Shown: in pieces, positions 1 through 8,524 of the stretch
How the letters are laid out: each line of letters opens with the position of its first letter
Position numbering within the stretch: the stretch's first letter is position 1
Assembly (NCBI RefSeq): GCF_010915705.1
Contig: NZ_JAAIKE010000002.1
Coordinates: forward strand, 558,001-622,000
From: Pseudotabrizicola algicola
GTDB lineage: Bacteria > Pseudomonadota > Alphaproteobacteria > Rhodobacterales > Rhodobacteraceae
DNA: 64,000 nt
Reading direction: 5' to 3'
The notes under the pieces: generated by a model
Seen by the model: the letters and a program-made list of their open reading frames with translations, nothing else
The model's database searches: none
Told to the model about the DNA's origin: nothing
Translations under genes and position numbers: made by a program

Positions 1-697
1 GATGTGCATTGCCCATTTTGGTGGGCGCGGAGCCTGTCGCGAGATAGTTCATCGCCTGATTGGCCATCGTCGCGGCTGCGACATCCATCAACGCCATGTC
101 GATATGCTGGCCAAGGCCTGTGCTGTGCCGTTGATGCAAAGCCGCAAGAATAGCCGTAGCAGCATAGATGCCGGTGAAGATATCGGTCACCGCGACGCCC
201 ACCTTCTGGGGCTGGCCTTCAGGAGAGCCGGTCACGCTCATCAGTCCAGCCATGCCCTGAATGATGAAGTCATATCCCGCGCGATGCGCATAGGGCCCGT
301 CCTGGCCAAAGCCAGTGATGGAACAGTAGATCAAGCGGGGGTTCAATCTGTGCAGGCTATCATAATCCAGCCCGTATTTCGCCAGACCGCCCACCTTGAA
401 ATTCTCGATCACCACATCGGCATCCGCCACCAGACGGCGCACGGTTTGCTGGCCTTCGGGGGTGCGGAAATCGCATGTGACAGAGCGCTTACCCCGATTT
501 GTCGCGTGGAAATAGGCCGCCGACCTGTCGCCTTCGCGCTCGATGAAGGGCGGCCCCCAGCGACGGGTATCGTCGCCTTCGGGGGCCTCCACCTTGATGA
601 CATCCGCTCCGAGATCGGCCAAGGTTTGTCCGGCCCACGGGCCCGCAAGGATGCGCGCCAGTTCAATGACCTTAACCCCGGCCAGCGGAGACGTCAT
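1..697 (-). CDS. CaiB/BaiF (family III) CoA-transferase, partial
   Basis: The gene runs off the left edge; 232 N-terminal residues are visible from an ATG at 697. Family III enzymes move CoA between carboxylic acids in the cytoplasm. The N-terminus carries the usual start of the family (GVKVIELARILAGPWAGQ), the segment NRGKRSVTCD, and later GQHIDMALMDV. The Asp of the ALMD motif corresponds to the aspartate that carries the acyl intermediate in characterised members. Its ATG overlaps the stop of the upstream dsbA-like gene (ATGA, 694-697), so the two are probably cotranscribed. The substrate cannot be read from the sequence. Confidence 0.88.
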   Translation of the reverse strand, partial: MTSPLAGVKVIELARILAGPWAGQTLADLGADVIKVEAPEGDDTRRWGPPFIEREGDRSAAYFHATNRGKRSVTCDFRTPEGQQTVRRLVADADVVIENFKVGGLAKYGLDYDSLHRLNPRLIYCSITGFGQDGPYAHRAGYDFIIQGMAGLMSVTGSPEGQPQKVGVAVTDIFTGIYAATAILAALHQRHSTGLGQHIDMALMDVAAATMANQAMNYLATGSAPTKMGNAH

Positions 698-1380
698 TCC
701 TTTGCAAGCTCTGCGTCGAGAATGACCTTCAGATCGGCATAGGACATGTTCGAATGTTTGGTGCCGTTGATGATAAGTGTCGGGGTGCCCTGCACCTCAT
801 ACTCCTTCATCACCGTCTCGTAGTGATCCACCATCGCTTGCGCCTTCGCGCCGTCCTGCATGCAGGCATCGAGCTGGGCATCGTCCATGCCCGCGGTGCG
901 CCCGATCTTTTTCAGATTGGCGACGACGACATTCGGATCATCCGAACCGGCCCAGTTCTGGACATCGCGATAAAGCATGTCTTGCACACCGAAGTATTTC
1001 ATCTCGCCGCCACAGCGGGCCACCATTGCCGCCCACAGGCCATAGCGGTCAAAGTAAACCTCGCGGTAAATGAAGTGGATCTTGCCGGTGTCGATGTAGT
1101 CACGCTTCAGGTCCTTGAACACATTGGCGTGGAAATTCGCGCAATGCGGGCAGGTATACGACGCGTATTCGATCAGAGTTACCTTGGCATCGACCGGGCC
1201 AAGGGTCATGTCCTTGATCTCGATCGCCTGCGTGTCGGCAGCGGGTGCAGTGTCCTGCGCCATGGCGCTGGAAACGGGGAGCAGCGACTGTCCGGCTTGA
1301 TCAGACGACATCGACCAGAGGCCGAACCCGCCAGCCATGACAAGGGCCGCAGCGGCCAAGGTTGCTTTCTTTGACATCAT
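694..1380 (-). CDS. DsbA-family thiol:disulfide oxidoreductase
   Basis: A 228-residue exported thioredoxin-fold protein. Residues 1-42 form a signal peptide or membrane anchor with a hydrophobic stretch near 8-22 and AMAQD as a possible cleavage site. The active site is C77-P-H-C80, the classic DsbA CPHC, so it should oxidise cysteines in periplasmic proteins or serve as a reduced thiol donor. The segment near the C-terminus (VQGTPTLIINGT) contains the cis-Pro loop. It overlaps by 4 bp both the DUF721 gene upstream and the CoA-transferase downstream, which indicates a three-gene transcript. A DsbB partner is not visible here. Confidence 0.9.
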   Translation of the reverse strand: MMSKKATLAAAALVMAGGFGLWSMSSDQAGQSLLPVSSAMAQDTAPAADTQAIEIKDMTLGPVDAKVTLIEYASYTCPHCANFHANVFKDLKRDYIDTGKIHFIYREVYFDRYGLWAAMVARCGGEMKYFGVQDMLYRDVQNWAGSDDPNVVVANLKKIGRTAGMDDAQLDACMQDGAKAQAMVDHYETVMKEYEVQGTPTLIINGTKHSNMSYADLKVILDAELAKE

Positions 1381-1916
1381 TTCTCGCCTTCTGTCGTCTT
1401 GCGACGGTTTAAGATGTTTTCGGCCAGGGCTTCAAGGGCCGCACGCAGGCCGGGGTCTTGGATCGGGGCCGCCGTTTCGGTTGCCCGGGCCTTTATCGCA
1501 GGGTCGACCGCTGCTGCCGCTTTGGGGGCGGGCGAAAATTCGGCCTGACCTTCGGCAAAACCGATGGGCGCGGTCTGGGTCAGCAAGACCCGCGAAATTG
1601 CGTTGTAGCCATAGACCGCGTTGACCTTGGTGCGGATCATCTCTTTTTGCATCTCGATCATCGGGGCCATTGGCCCCGTGGTCAAAAGCGTCAGGGTGCC
1701 GCCAAAGCCATCACGCCCATAGCCCACCTTGACAGGCCGCGTGCATTTGGCCAGTTCCTCGCCCACCACATCTGCCCAGTGGGTCAACAGGCGCGCCACG
1801 GCAAAACCGCGCGACTCTCCCGCCGCGCGGACAGGGTCTTTCATCAGCCCGAAGGCAGGTTCAAACCCCCGCATCCGGCGTGATGGCTGTTGTGAATGGG
1901 TCGCGTTGCGGGCCAT
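1377..1916 (-). CDS. DUF721 (DciA-like) protein
   Basis: A 179-residue cytoplasmic protein with a DUF721 core at about residues 15-120 (LLTHWADVVGEELAKCTRPV, then a basic strand and the segment EMIRTKVNAVYGY). The C-terminal third is Ala/Pro-rich and probably flexible. DUF721 includes DciA, the replicative-helicase loader of bacteria without DnaC, so a role at replication initiation is plausible but not shown here. It is divergent from mutY and overlaps the start of the dsbA-like gene by 4 bp, an arrangement I know from other Rhodobacteraceae (mutY, DUF721, dsbA). Confidence 0.8.
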   Translation of the reverse strand: MARNATHSQQPSRRMRGFEPAFGLMKDPVRAAGESRGFAVARLLTHWADVVGEELAKCTRPVKVGYGRDGFGGTLTLLTTGPMAPMIEMQKEMIRTKVNAVYGYNAISRVLLTQTAPIGFAEGQAEFSPAPKAAAAVDPAIKARATETAAPIQDPGLRAALEALAENILNRRKTTEGEK

Positions 1917-1997
1917 CTGGTATCCTGTGACACTCCCGCTATCTTATCGCCTCAGGGCAGCGCCGCCAGAGGCAAGACCGAACAAAGGGCATAAAGA

Positions 1998-3044
1998 TTG
2001 CGTGACGCAGAGTTGAGTGCGGCCTTGCTGCATTGGTATGACCGCCACGCAAGGGTGATGCCGTGGCGGGTTTCGCCGCAAGATCGTGCGCGGGGTGTCC
2101 GGCCAGACCCTTACCGGATCTGGCTGTCGGAGGTGATGCTGCAGCAGACCACGGTGGCGGCGGTGCGCGATTACTTTCATCGCTTTACCACCCGTTGGCC
2201 TACGGTGGCCGATCTGGCTGCCGCGCGTGACGAGGATGTGATGGCGGAATGGGCCGGCCTTGGCTATTACGCCCGCGCGCGCAACCTGCTCAAGGCAGCG
2301 CGGGCCGTGGTGGACGCGCATGGCGGTGTGTTTCCGGGGCGTCGGGATGGATTGCTTGGACTGCCGGGCATCGGCCCCTATACCGCAAGCGCCGTCGCCG
2401 CCATCGCCTATGACGAGCCGGCAACCGTAGTAGATGGCAATGTCGAGCGGGTGATGGCGCGGCTTTATGCCGTGCAAACCCCGTTGCCCGCAGCCAAGGC
2501 AGAGTTGACGGCGCTGGCGGCCGGATTGACCCCGGACCTGCGACCGGGCGATTATGCGCAGGCGGTGATGGACCTTGGCGCCACCATCTGCACCCCGCGC
2601 AACCCTGCCTGCGGGCTTTGCCCGTGGAATCATGCCTGCCTCGCCCGCGAGCAGGGATGCCAGACCGAATTGCCACGCAAGATGGCAAAGGCAGAAAAGC
2701 CTGTCAGACGCGGCGTGCTCTGGCTTGCCACGCGAGGTGATATGATCTTGCTGGAACGACGGGCAGAGACGGGACTTTTGGGCGGGATGCTGGGCTTTCC
2801 GGGTGATGCCTGGGATGGCAGAGGCGGTGACGCCCCGGCGCAGGCAGAATGGCAGGATATTGGCGAGGTGCGCCATACATTCACCCATTTCCACCTGTAT
2901 CTGACCGTTCTGACAGCGGAATTGCCGGTTGGCGCGGCCGTGACGCGCGGAGAGTTCGTGCCGCGCGACGGCTTTCGGCCTGCCGACCTGCCGACGGTGA
3001 TGCGCAAAGCCTATGATCAGTGGCGCAACATAGTGCCGCGTTGA
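1998..3044 (+). CDS. mutY: A/G-specific adenine DNA glycosylase MutY
   Basis: A 348-residue base-excision repair enzyme that removes adenine paired with 8-oxoguanine. E45 in SEVMLQQTT and D146 in VVDGNVERV are the expected catalytic residues. The helix-hairpin-helix is at LPGIGPYTA (122-130). Four cysteines (C198, C205, C208, C214) have the 6-2-5 spacing of the [4Fe-4S] cluster loop. The C-terminal 110 residues form the NUDIX-like domain that recognises 8-oxoG. The start is taken as TTG at 1998 because no closer in-frame ATG precedes the conserved PWR segment; an alternative start is possible. Confidence 0.95.
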   Translation: MRDAELSAALLHWYDRHARVMPWRVSPQDRARGVRPDPYRIWLSEVMLQQTTVAAVRDYFHRFTTRWPTVADLAAARDEDVMAEWAGLGYYARARNLLKAARAVVDAHGGVFPGRRDGLLGLPGIGPYTASAVAAIAYDEPATVVDGNVERVMARLYAVQTPLPAAKAELTALAAGLTPDLRPGDYAQAVMDLGATICTPRNPACGLCPWNHACLAREQGCQTELPRKMAKAEKPVRRGVLWLATRGDMILLERRAETGLLGGMLGFPGDAWDGRGGDAPAQAEWQDIGEVRHTFTHFHLYLTVLTAELPVGAAVTRGEFVPRDGFRPADLPTVMRKAYDQWRNIVPR

Positions 3045-3094
3045 AAGACACGATTGCATAGCGCATCATGCGCCCCCAGAGACACAGGCCAACC

Positions 3095-4231
3095 ATGCCA
3101 GATCAACCGCGCCAGACCATCGGATTTGCCCAAGCCATGCCGTTCTGGCTCACCTTGGGTCTGGTGCCGCTTGCCCTTGTGGGGGCAACTTTTGGGGGCT
3201 GGTATACGGCGCTGGTTCCGGCCTATGCGATCGTGATCTACTCCTCGCTCGATGCCCTGACCGGGCTGAACGAGCGCAATGCCGACCCGGAAACGCCAGA
3301 AAGCATGCTGTTCTGGTATCAGCTACTTACGCTTATCTGGGTGCCGCTGCAGATGGTCATCCTCTTTGGCACCATCTGGTACGCCAGCCATACCAGCCAT
3401 CTTTCGGGGCTGGAACTTGGTGTGCTGTTCTTCGGCATCGGCCTGATCACAGGCACTGTCGGGATCAACTACAGCCACGAGCTGATGCATCAGAAAGACA
3501 AGCTGGAGCGTTGGCTTGCGGATATCCTTCTGGCTTCGGTGCTGTATTCCCATTTCCGGTCCGAACACCTGCGGGTGCACCACATCTATGTCGGCACCTG
3601 CCGCGATCCGGTTACGGCGCGGTATAACGAAGGCTTCCACCGCTTTTTCCCGCGCGTTCTGCGTCAAAGCCCCGTTTCGGCTTGGCGGGCCGAAGCTGCA
3701 ATGCTGGCGCGGCGCGGTTTGCCGGTCTGGCATAAAAGCAACCCGTTCTGGCGTTATGCCGCGCTGCAAACCGCAATGCTGGCCTTTGCCTTTGCGCTGG
3801 GGGGATGGTTCGGGCTTGGTCTGTTCGTCTATCAGGCGGCCATCGCGATCTGGCAGCTGGAAGCGGTCAATTATGTGGAACATTACGGCCTGACGCGGCG
3901 GCATCTGGGCGATGGAAAGTATGAGCATGTGAAGCCGCATCACAGCTGGAACGCGTCGCACACCGCGTCAAACTGGCTGCTCATCAATCTCCAGCGCCAT
4001 TCGGACCACCATTTCAAACCGGATCGCCGTTTTCCGCTGTTGCAAACATACCGCGAGGACGAGGCCCCGCAACTGCCGCTTGGCTATCCCTTGATGGTGT
4101 TCATCGCGATGAACCCGCTTTGGTGGCGGCGGATGATGAACCCGCGTGTGCGGGCTTGGCGCAAGTTCCATTATCCCGACATCACGGACTGGAAGCCCTA
4201 TAACAAGGCGCTTAATCCGCCGCCGCGCTGA
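3095..4231 (+). CDS. alkB: AlkB-type alkane 1-monooxygenase
   Basis: An integral-membrane non-haem di-iron hydroxylase that would convert n-alkanes to 1-alkanols with rubredoxin as electron donor. All signature motifs are present: HELMH, EHLRVHH, NYVEHYG and LQRHSDHH (about residues 128-132, 157-163, 259-265 and 299-306 from this start), between hydrophobic segments. Length is 378 residues from ATG 3095, which follows a weak AGG; ATG 3068 would add nine residues. No rubredoxin, rubredoxin reductase or alk regulator lies next to it, so redox partners must be elsewhere. It sits convergent with pcaF. Confidence 0.92.
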   Translation: MPDQPRQTIGFAQAMPFWLTLGLVPLALVGATFGGWYTALVPAYAIVIYSSLDALTGLNERNADPETPESMLFWYQLLTLIWVPLQMVILFGTIWYASHTSHLSGLELGVLFFGIGLITGTVGINYSHELMHQKDKLERWLADILLASVLYSHFRSEHLRVHHIYVGTCRDPVTARYNEGFHRFFPRVLRQSPVSAWRAEAAMLARRGLPVWHKSNPFWRYAALQTAMLAFAFALGGWFGLGLFVYQAAIAIWQLEAVNYVEHYGLTRRHLGDGKYEHVKPHHSWNASHTASNWLLINLQRHSDHHFKPDRRFPLLQTYREDEAPQLPLGYPLMVFIAMNPLWWRRMMNPRVRAWRKFHYPDITDWKPYNKALNPPPR

Positions 4232-4257
4232 ACGCTGACTGTCCAGCACGGCGGCGG
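4217..4257. terminator. hairpin between convergent alkB and pcaF
   Basis: Arms 4217-4230 and 4244-4257 pair over 9 bp and 4 bp, separated by one C-A mismatch, around a 13-nt loop. The alkB stop codon lies in it and the pcaF stop is just beyond. There is no T-run on either side, so it is terminator-like rather than a textbook intrinsic terminator. Confidence 0.45.
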
Positions 4258-4264
4258 TCGATGA

Positions 4265-5464
4265 TCACACGCGCTCCAGCGCAATGGCGATGCCTTGGCC
4301 TACACCGATGCACATGGTGGCCAGAGCACGCCGCCCGCCCGTCTGCGCCAGTTGCAGCGCCGCCGTTCCGGTGATGCGCGCTCCCGACATGCCAAGCGGA
4401 TGGCCAAGCGCAATCGCCCCCCCGTTCGGATTGACGCGCGGATCATCGTCGGCCACGCCAAGCGCGCGCAGGGTGGCGATGCCTTGGGCGGCAAAAGCCT
4501 CGTTCAACTCGATCACATCCAGATCGGCCGGGGTCAGCCCCAGACGCGCCAACAGCTTTTGCGATGCAGGCGCCGGACCGATGCCCATGACACGGGGCGG
4601 CACCCCCGCCGTCGCCCCGCCCAAGACCCGCGCGATCGGGACCAGACCATATCTTGCGGCCGTTTCGGCATCGGCAAGGATCAGGGCTGCCGCGCCATCA
4701 TTGACGCCGCTGGCATTGCCGGCCGTGACCGACCCGTTGGCAAACAGCGGCTTGAGCTTTGACAAAGCCTCCAGCGTTGTGGCGCGGGGGTGTTCGTCGC
4801 AGTCCACCACCAATGCATCGCCCTTGCGCTGGGGAATGGTAACCGGCGTGATTTCCGCGGCCAGCCTGCCATTGGCCTGTGCCGCCGCCGCCTTGGCCTG
4901 CGATGCAAGGGCCATTGCATCCTGCGCCTCACGGCTGATGCCATAGTCGTCGGCAACATTCTGACCGGTCTGCGGCATGGAATCGGTGCCATAGGCGCGG
5001 TCCATCGCCGGATTGACGAAGCGCCAGCCGATCGTCGTATCATAGACCGCATTTTCGCGGCTGTAGGCGGTGGTGGCCTTGGGCATGACGAAGGGCGCTC
5101 GGCTCATGCTCTCGACGCCCCCCGCGATCATCAACTTCGCCTCGCCCGCAGCAATTGCCCGCGCTGCGACAAGTACCGCATCCATCCCTGAACCGCACAG
5201 ACGGTTGATGGTGGTTCCGGTGATGCCCACAGGAAGGCCAGCCAGCAGCACAGACATGCGGGCCACGTTGCGGTTGTCCTCTCCGGCCTGATTTGCGCAG
5301 CCGAAAACCACGTCATCGACAGCTTCCCAATCCACCGCAGGATTACGCGCCATCAGCGCACGCAAGGGAACCGCCCCCAGATCGTCGGGCCGCACCGTCG
5401 CAAGGCTGCCTGCATAGCGCCCGATCGGCGTGCGGATGTAATCGCAGATGAAAACGTCTTTCAT
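4265..5464 (-). CDS. pcaF: 3-oxoadipyl-CoA thiolase (beta-ketoadipate pathway)
   Basis: A 399-residue thiolase. The nucleophile is C90 in INRLCGSGMD; the acid/base residues are H355 in GHPLG and C385 in MCIGVGQG. The segment VFGCANQAGEDNRNVARM and the pcaIJ neighbours favour 3-oxoadipyl-CoA thiolase, which splits the pathway end product to succinyl-CoA and acetyl-CoA, over a general acetoacetyl-CoA thiolase. It lies 9 bp downstream of pcaJ and is last in the pcaI-pcaJ-pcaF operon. The upstream genes for ring cleavage (pcaHG, pcaB, pcaC, pcaD) are not in the window. Confidence 0.88.
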   Translation of the reverse strand: MKDVFICDYIRTPIGRYAGSLATVRPDDLGAVPLRALMARNPAVDWEAVDDVVFGCANQAGEDNRNVARMSVLLAGLPVGITGTTINRLCGSGMDAVLVAARAIAAGEAKLMIAGGVESMSRAPFVMPKATTAYSRENAVYDTTIGWRFVNPAMDRAYGTDSMPQTGQNVADDYGISREAQDAMALASQAKAAAAQANGRLAAEITPVTIPQRKGDALVVDCDEHPRATTLEALSKLKPLFANGSVTAGNASGVNDGAAALILADAETAARYGLVPIARVLGGATAGVPPRVMGIGPAPASQKLLARLGLTPADLDVIELNEAFAAQGIATLRALGVADDDPRVNPNGGAIALGHPLGMSGARITGTAALQLAQTGGRRALATMCIGVGQGIAIALERV

Positions 5465-5473
5465 GCTTGGCCC

Positions 5474-6145
5474 TCAGAGTGCTGGAACATCAAGATCGGC
5501 TAACGCGCCATCGCAGTGGAGCGTGGCACCCGTCATCGCCTGCAGCTCATCAAAAGACAGCGCAGCCAACTTTTCGCGCAAGACAAAGCGGCCCTCGACG
5601 ATGTCGATCACGGCAAGACTGGAATAGACCCGCGTCACGCACGCCACCCCCGTAAGCGGCAGCGAGCAGCGTTCCACCAGCTTTGGTTTGCCATCCTTGG
5701 TGACATGATCGGTGATGACGGCCACCATCTTGGCCCCATGCACCAAATCCATCGCGCCGCCCACAGCGGGCACGCCGCGCGGGCCGGTGGACCAGTTCGC
5801 AAGATCGCCTGTTTCGGCGACTTCATAGGCCCCGAGTATCGCCACATCGAGATGACCGCCACGCACCATCGCAAAACTGTCGGCATGGTGAAAAAAGGCG
5901 GTGCCGGGCTTGAGCGTGACTGCCTTTTTGCCCGCGTTGATCAGATCCCAGTCTTCCGAACCCGGCGCAGGCGCCTCGCCGAAACCCAGAATGCCGTTTT
6001 CCGTGTGAAAGATCGCCTCTCGCCCCGGCGGTTGAAACTTGGCAACCATCTCGGGAAAGCCGATCCCGAGGTTCACATAGGCGCCGTCCGCGATATCCTG
6101 CGCCGCGCGCCATGCCATCTGGGTCGGGGTTAGTTTGGTGGTCAT
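5474..6145 (-). CDS. pcaJ: 3-oxoadipate CoA-transferase subunit B
   Basis: A 223-residue beta subunit of a family I CoA-transferase. E49 in FHTENGILGFG is the catalytic glutamate that forms the glutamyl-CoA thioester. The segment SEDWDLINAGK is also typical of this subunit. It works as a complex with PcaI to activate 3-oxoadipate with succinyl-CoA. Start ATG 6145 overlaps the pcaI stop by 4 bp (ATGA), consistent with coupled translation of the two subunits. Confidence 0.9.
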   Translation of the reverse strand: MTTKLTPTQMAWRAAQDIADGAYVNLGIGFPEMVAKFQPPGREAIFHTENGILGFGEAPAPGSEDWDLINAGKKAVTLKPGTAFFHHADSFAMVRGGHLDVAILGAYEVAETGDLANWSTGPRGVPAVGGAMDLVHGAKMVAVITDHVTKDGKPKLVERCSLPLTGVACVTRVYSSLAVIDIVEGRFVLREKLAALSFDELQAMTGATLHCDGALADLDVPAL

Positions 6146-6876
6146 GCTGTGGCCTCCGGATAGACCGCTTTGGCGCGGTTCAGGTCTTCTTCTTGCTGGG
6201 GCTGGGGGACTTCCACGACGCCTTGCACAAAGATGCCGGGGGTGATGACAGCCTCGGGGTCAATCACCCCCGGGTCCACGATCTGCGACACTTGCACGAT
6301 GGTGCGCGCCGCCGCCATGCACATCAGCGGATTGAAGTTTCGCGCGGCCATCCGATAAGTCAGATTGCCCAAGCGGTCGCCCAGATGTGCCTTCACCAAG
6401 GCCACATCGGCCTTGAGCCAGCGTTCCCGCACATAAGAGCGCCCTTCAAACACCTCGACAGGTTTGCCCTTGGCCAGATCGGTGCCAAAACTTGTCGGCG
6501 TGTAAAATGCGGGTATGCCGGCGCCACCTGCCCGGATACGCTCGGCCAGAGTGCCTTGCGGCACCAGTTCCAGCTCTATCTGACCCGCAAGATAGCGTTC
6601 CGTGAAAACCACCGGATCGGCGGAACGGGGGAAAGAGCAGATCAGCTTCCGCACCATGCCCGTTTCAATGAGCGCCGCCAGACCGACATGCCCGTTCCCC
6701 GCATTGTTGTTGACCACCGTAAGGTCCTTGGGATGTCCCGTGGCGAGGAAACGGTCAATCAGCGCATGGATCAATTCTATCGGCGCGCCGGAACCGCCAA
6801 AGCCTCCGATCATGATGGTCATGCCATCGTGAATGTCCTGAACGGCGGCAGAAAGACTGGGAAGCGTTTTATCCAT
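6142..6876 (-). CDS. pcaI: 3-oxoadipate CoA-transferase subunit A
   Basis: A 244-residue alpha subunit of a family I CoA-transferase. It has the glycine-rich CoA-binding segment MIGGFGGSGAP at about 22-32, VNNNAGNG, and GNLTYRMAARNFNP near residue 190, all close to known PcaI proteins. The start is set at ATG 6876, preceded by a good AGGAGA ribosome binding site; the frame stays open upstream to 7179 but would cross the operator and divergent promoter region, so the longer form is rejected. First gene of pcaIJF. Confidence 0.9.
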   Translation of the reverse strand: MDKTLPSLSAAVQDIHDGMTIMIGGFGGSGAPIELIHALIDRFLATGHPKDLTVVNNNAGNGHVGLAALIETGMVRKLICSFPRSADPVVFTERYLAGQIELELVPQGTLAERIRAGGAGIPAFYTPTSFGTDLAKGKPVEVFEGRSYVRERWLKADVALVKAHLGDRLGNLTYRMAARNFNPLMCMAAARTIVQVSQIVDPGVIDPEAVITPGIFVQGVVEVPQPQQEEDLNRAKAVYPEATA

Positions 6877-6964
6877 CGGCAATCTCCTGTGGGTGCAGAC
6901 CGCAACCCTCATGGGTCTGTGACGCGTATCCCGTAGCGGTATCCCCTCCTTGTCGTCTACCCGA

Positions 6965-7003
6965 TTTGTGCGATATGCTGCATTTGTTGACATATCGCAC
7001 AAA
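6965..7003. promoter_or_regulatory. perfect inverted repeat, likely operator of the IclR regulator
   Basis: Two 13-bp arms, TTTGTGCGATATG at 6965-6977 and CATATCGCACAAA at 6991-7003, are exact reverse complements with a 13-bp spacer. The element lies between divergent pcaI and the IclR gene, ending 8 bp before the regulator's RBS and start. IclR proteins of the PcaU/PcaR type bind palindromes in such intergenic regions, so it probably controls both pcaIJF and the regulator itself. Confidence 0.75.
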
Positions 7004-7014
7004 CGAGGGATGTG

Positions 7015-7779
7015 ATGTCGATCACGGAACGCGACATCATGGGCGGGCTTGCCAAGGGCCTCGCCGTGATCGAGACCTTTTCGGCGGCGCGGCCCCGCCA
7101 ATCCATAGCCGAGGTGGCAGAGGCAAGCGGACTGGACCGGGCGACAGCGCGGCGCTGTCTGCTGACACTGGCGCATCACGGTTATGCAGAGTGGGACGGC
7201 AAGTTCTTCACGCTGACGCCGCGCGTCCTGCGGCTTGGCACCGCCTGTCTGGCGACAATGCCCCTGCCCCAGATCGTGCAGCCCGTGCTGGACGATCTGT
7301 CAGAGCGCATCGGCCAAAGCACATCGGTCTCGATCCTCGACGGGGCCGAGATCGTCTACATTGCCCGAGCCGCCCAGAAAAAGGTGATGTCGGTCGGCCT
7401 GATGCCGGGGTCGCGCCTGCCAGCCTATTGCACCAGCATGGGACGCGTCTTGCTCGCGGCACGCCCGCCTGCCGAGGTTCGCGGCTTGTTGCTGTCTTCC
7501 CCCCTTGCACGACGCACGCCCCATACGCGCACCGACCCCGAAGACATCATGGCGGAACTCGCGCATGTCAGGGCGCAGGGGTATGCGATCATCGATCAAG
7601 AGGTTGAACTGGGCCTGCGGTCCCTCGCTGTGCCGCTTTATGATGGGCATGGGCGCATGATTGCGGCGCTGAATGTCGGAGTTGCCGCAATTCATGCTGC
7701 GCCGGAGCAGTTGGTGGGGCTTTACCTGTCTCAGTTGCAGCGCGTTCAATCCGACCTGCGCCCCCTGCTGCGCGCGTGA
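7015..7779 (+). CDS. pcaR: IclR-family regulator, PcaR/PcaU type
   Basis: A 254-residue IclR-family transcription factor. The N-terminal winged helix-turn-helix is at about residues 14-70 (QSIAEVAEASGLDRATARRC is the recognition region). The rest is the IclR effector domain (SVSILDGAEIVYIARA, then AYCTSMGRVLLA). It is divergent from pcaIJF, so it most likely responds to 3-oxoadipate or a related aromatic catabolite. Start ATG 7015 follows AGGGA; GTG 7012 is an in-frame alternative. The gene symbol rests on context and family, not on an exact match. Confidence 0.82.
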   Translation: MSITERDIMGGLAKGLAVIETFSAARPRQSIAEVAEASGLDRATARRCLLTLAHHGYAEWDGKFFTLTPRVLRLGTACLATMPLPQIVQPVLDDLSERIGQSTSVSILDGAEIVYIARAAQKKVMSVGLMPGSRLPAYCTSMGRVLLAARPPAEVRGLLLSSPLARRTPHTRTDPEDIMAELAHVRAQGYAIIDQEVELGLRSLAVPLYDGHGRMIAALNVGVAAIHAAPEQLVGLYLSQLQRVQSDLRPLLRA

Positions 7780-7942
7780 TCTTGGCCGGGACGATCGACG
7801 CAGCCTAAGCACAATAAATCAGCAGAACCCCATCCGCCGACCATATTTTGCGCAGAGAGGCGTCTCTTGCGCGGAGGCAGCGCATTCTGCCGTTGCGTCG
7901 CGGCGCGCGGCAAAGGCTTTTCGCCTGAGCGGAGTGGACCAT

Positions 7943-8524
7943 ATGGCAAGGCTTTCCATCATCGTTGTCGAGCGGGACCGAGAGCGTGCTTTGCGCATCG
8001 TTGACGGGCTGATGGCCTCTGGCGATCATGCCATTACGGTGATTTCCGAAGAAACCGGCCTTGCCCGCAAGATCGCCGAGCAAAAGCCGGATATCGTGCT
8101 CATTGATGTGGCCGATCCGTCGCGCGACGTTCTTGAGGAACTTGCCCTTGTGTCGGGCCCCATGGAACGGCCCGTCGCCATGTTCGTCGACAGGTCCGAC
8201 GAGCAATTGACCAAGGCTGCGATAGAGGCGGGCGTGTCAGCCTATGTCGTGGACGGGTTGAAGCCGGAGCGGATCAAGCCCGTTCTGGACGCGGCTATCG
8301 CACGGTTTCATCTCTTTCAGAAAATGCGTGCCGAACTCGCGGCCACCAAAGCGGCGCTCGAGGATCGCAAGATCATCGACCGCGCCAAGGCCATCTTGAT
8401 GAAAGCGCGGGGGATAGACGAGGAAGCCGCCTATGCGCTGTTGCGCAAAACCGCGATGGATCAAAAGCGGCGCGTTGCCGATATCGCGCAGCAATTGGTG
8501 ATGGCCGCGGGGCTGCTGACATGA
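7943..8524 (+). CDS. nasT: NasT, ANTAR-domain RNA-binding antiterminator
   Basis: A 193-residue response-regulator-like protein. Residues 1-120 are a receiver-type domain (D55 in VLIDVADPS at the usual phospho-acceptor position), followed by a helix and an ANTAR domain at about 132-190 (KIIDRAKAILMKARGIDEEA). NasT-type proteins bind paired hexaloop hairpins in nitrate-gene leader RNA and prevent termination, while NasS holds them inactive without nitrate. The start is ATG 7943, 8 nt after GGAG; the frame is open further upstream into the pcaR end but that part is not conserved in type. Overlaps nasS by 4 bp. Confidence 0.92.
   Translation: MARLSIIVVERDRERALRIVDGLMASGDHAITVISEETGLARKIAEQKPDIVLIDVADPSRDVLEELALVSGPMERPVAMFVDRSDEQLTKAAIEAGVSAYVVDGLKPERIKPVLDAAIARFHLFQKMRAELAATKAALEDRKIIDRAKAILMKARGIDEEAAYALLRKTAMDQKRRVADIAQQLVMAAGLLT

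Noticed and set aside
7780-7942. Sigma-54 promoter before nasT
   Set aside because: A GGCAG...CTGCC hairpin is present, but no GG-N10-GC element with the right flanks could be found.
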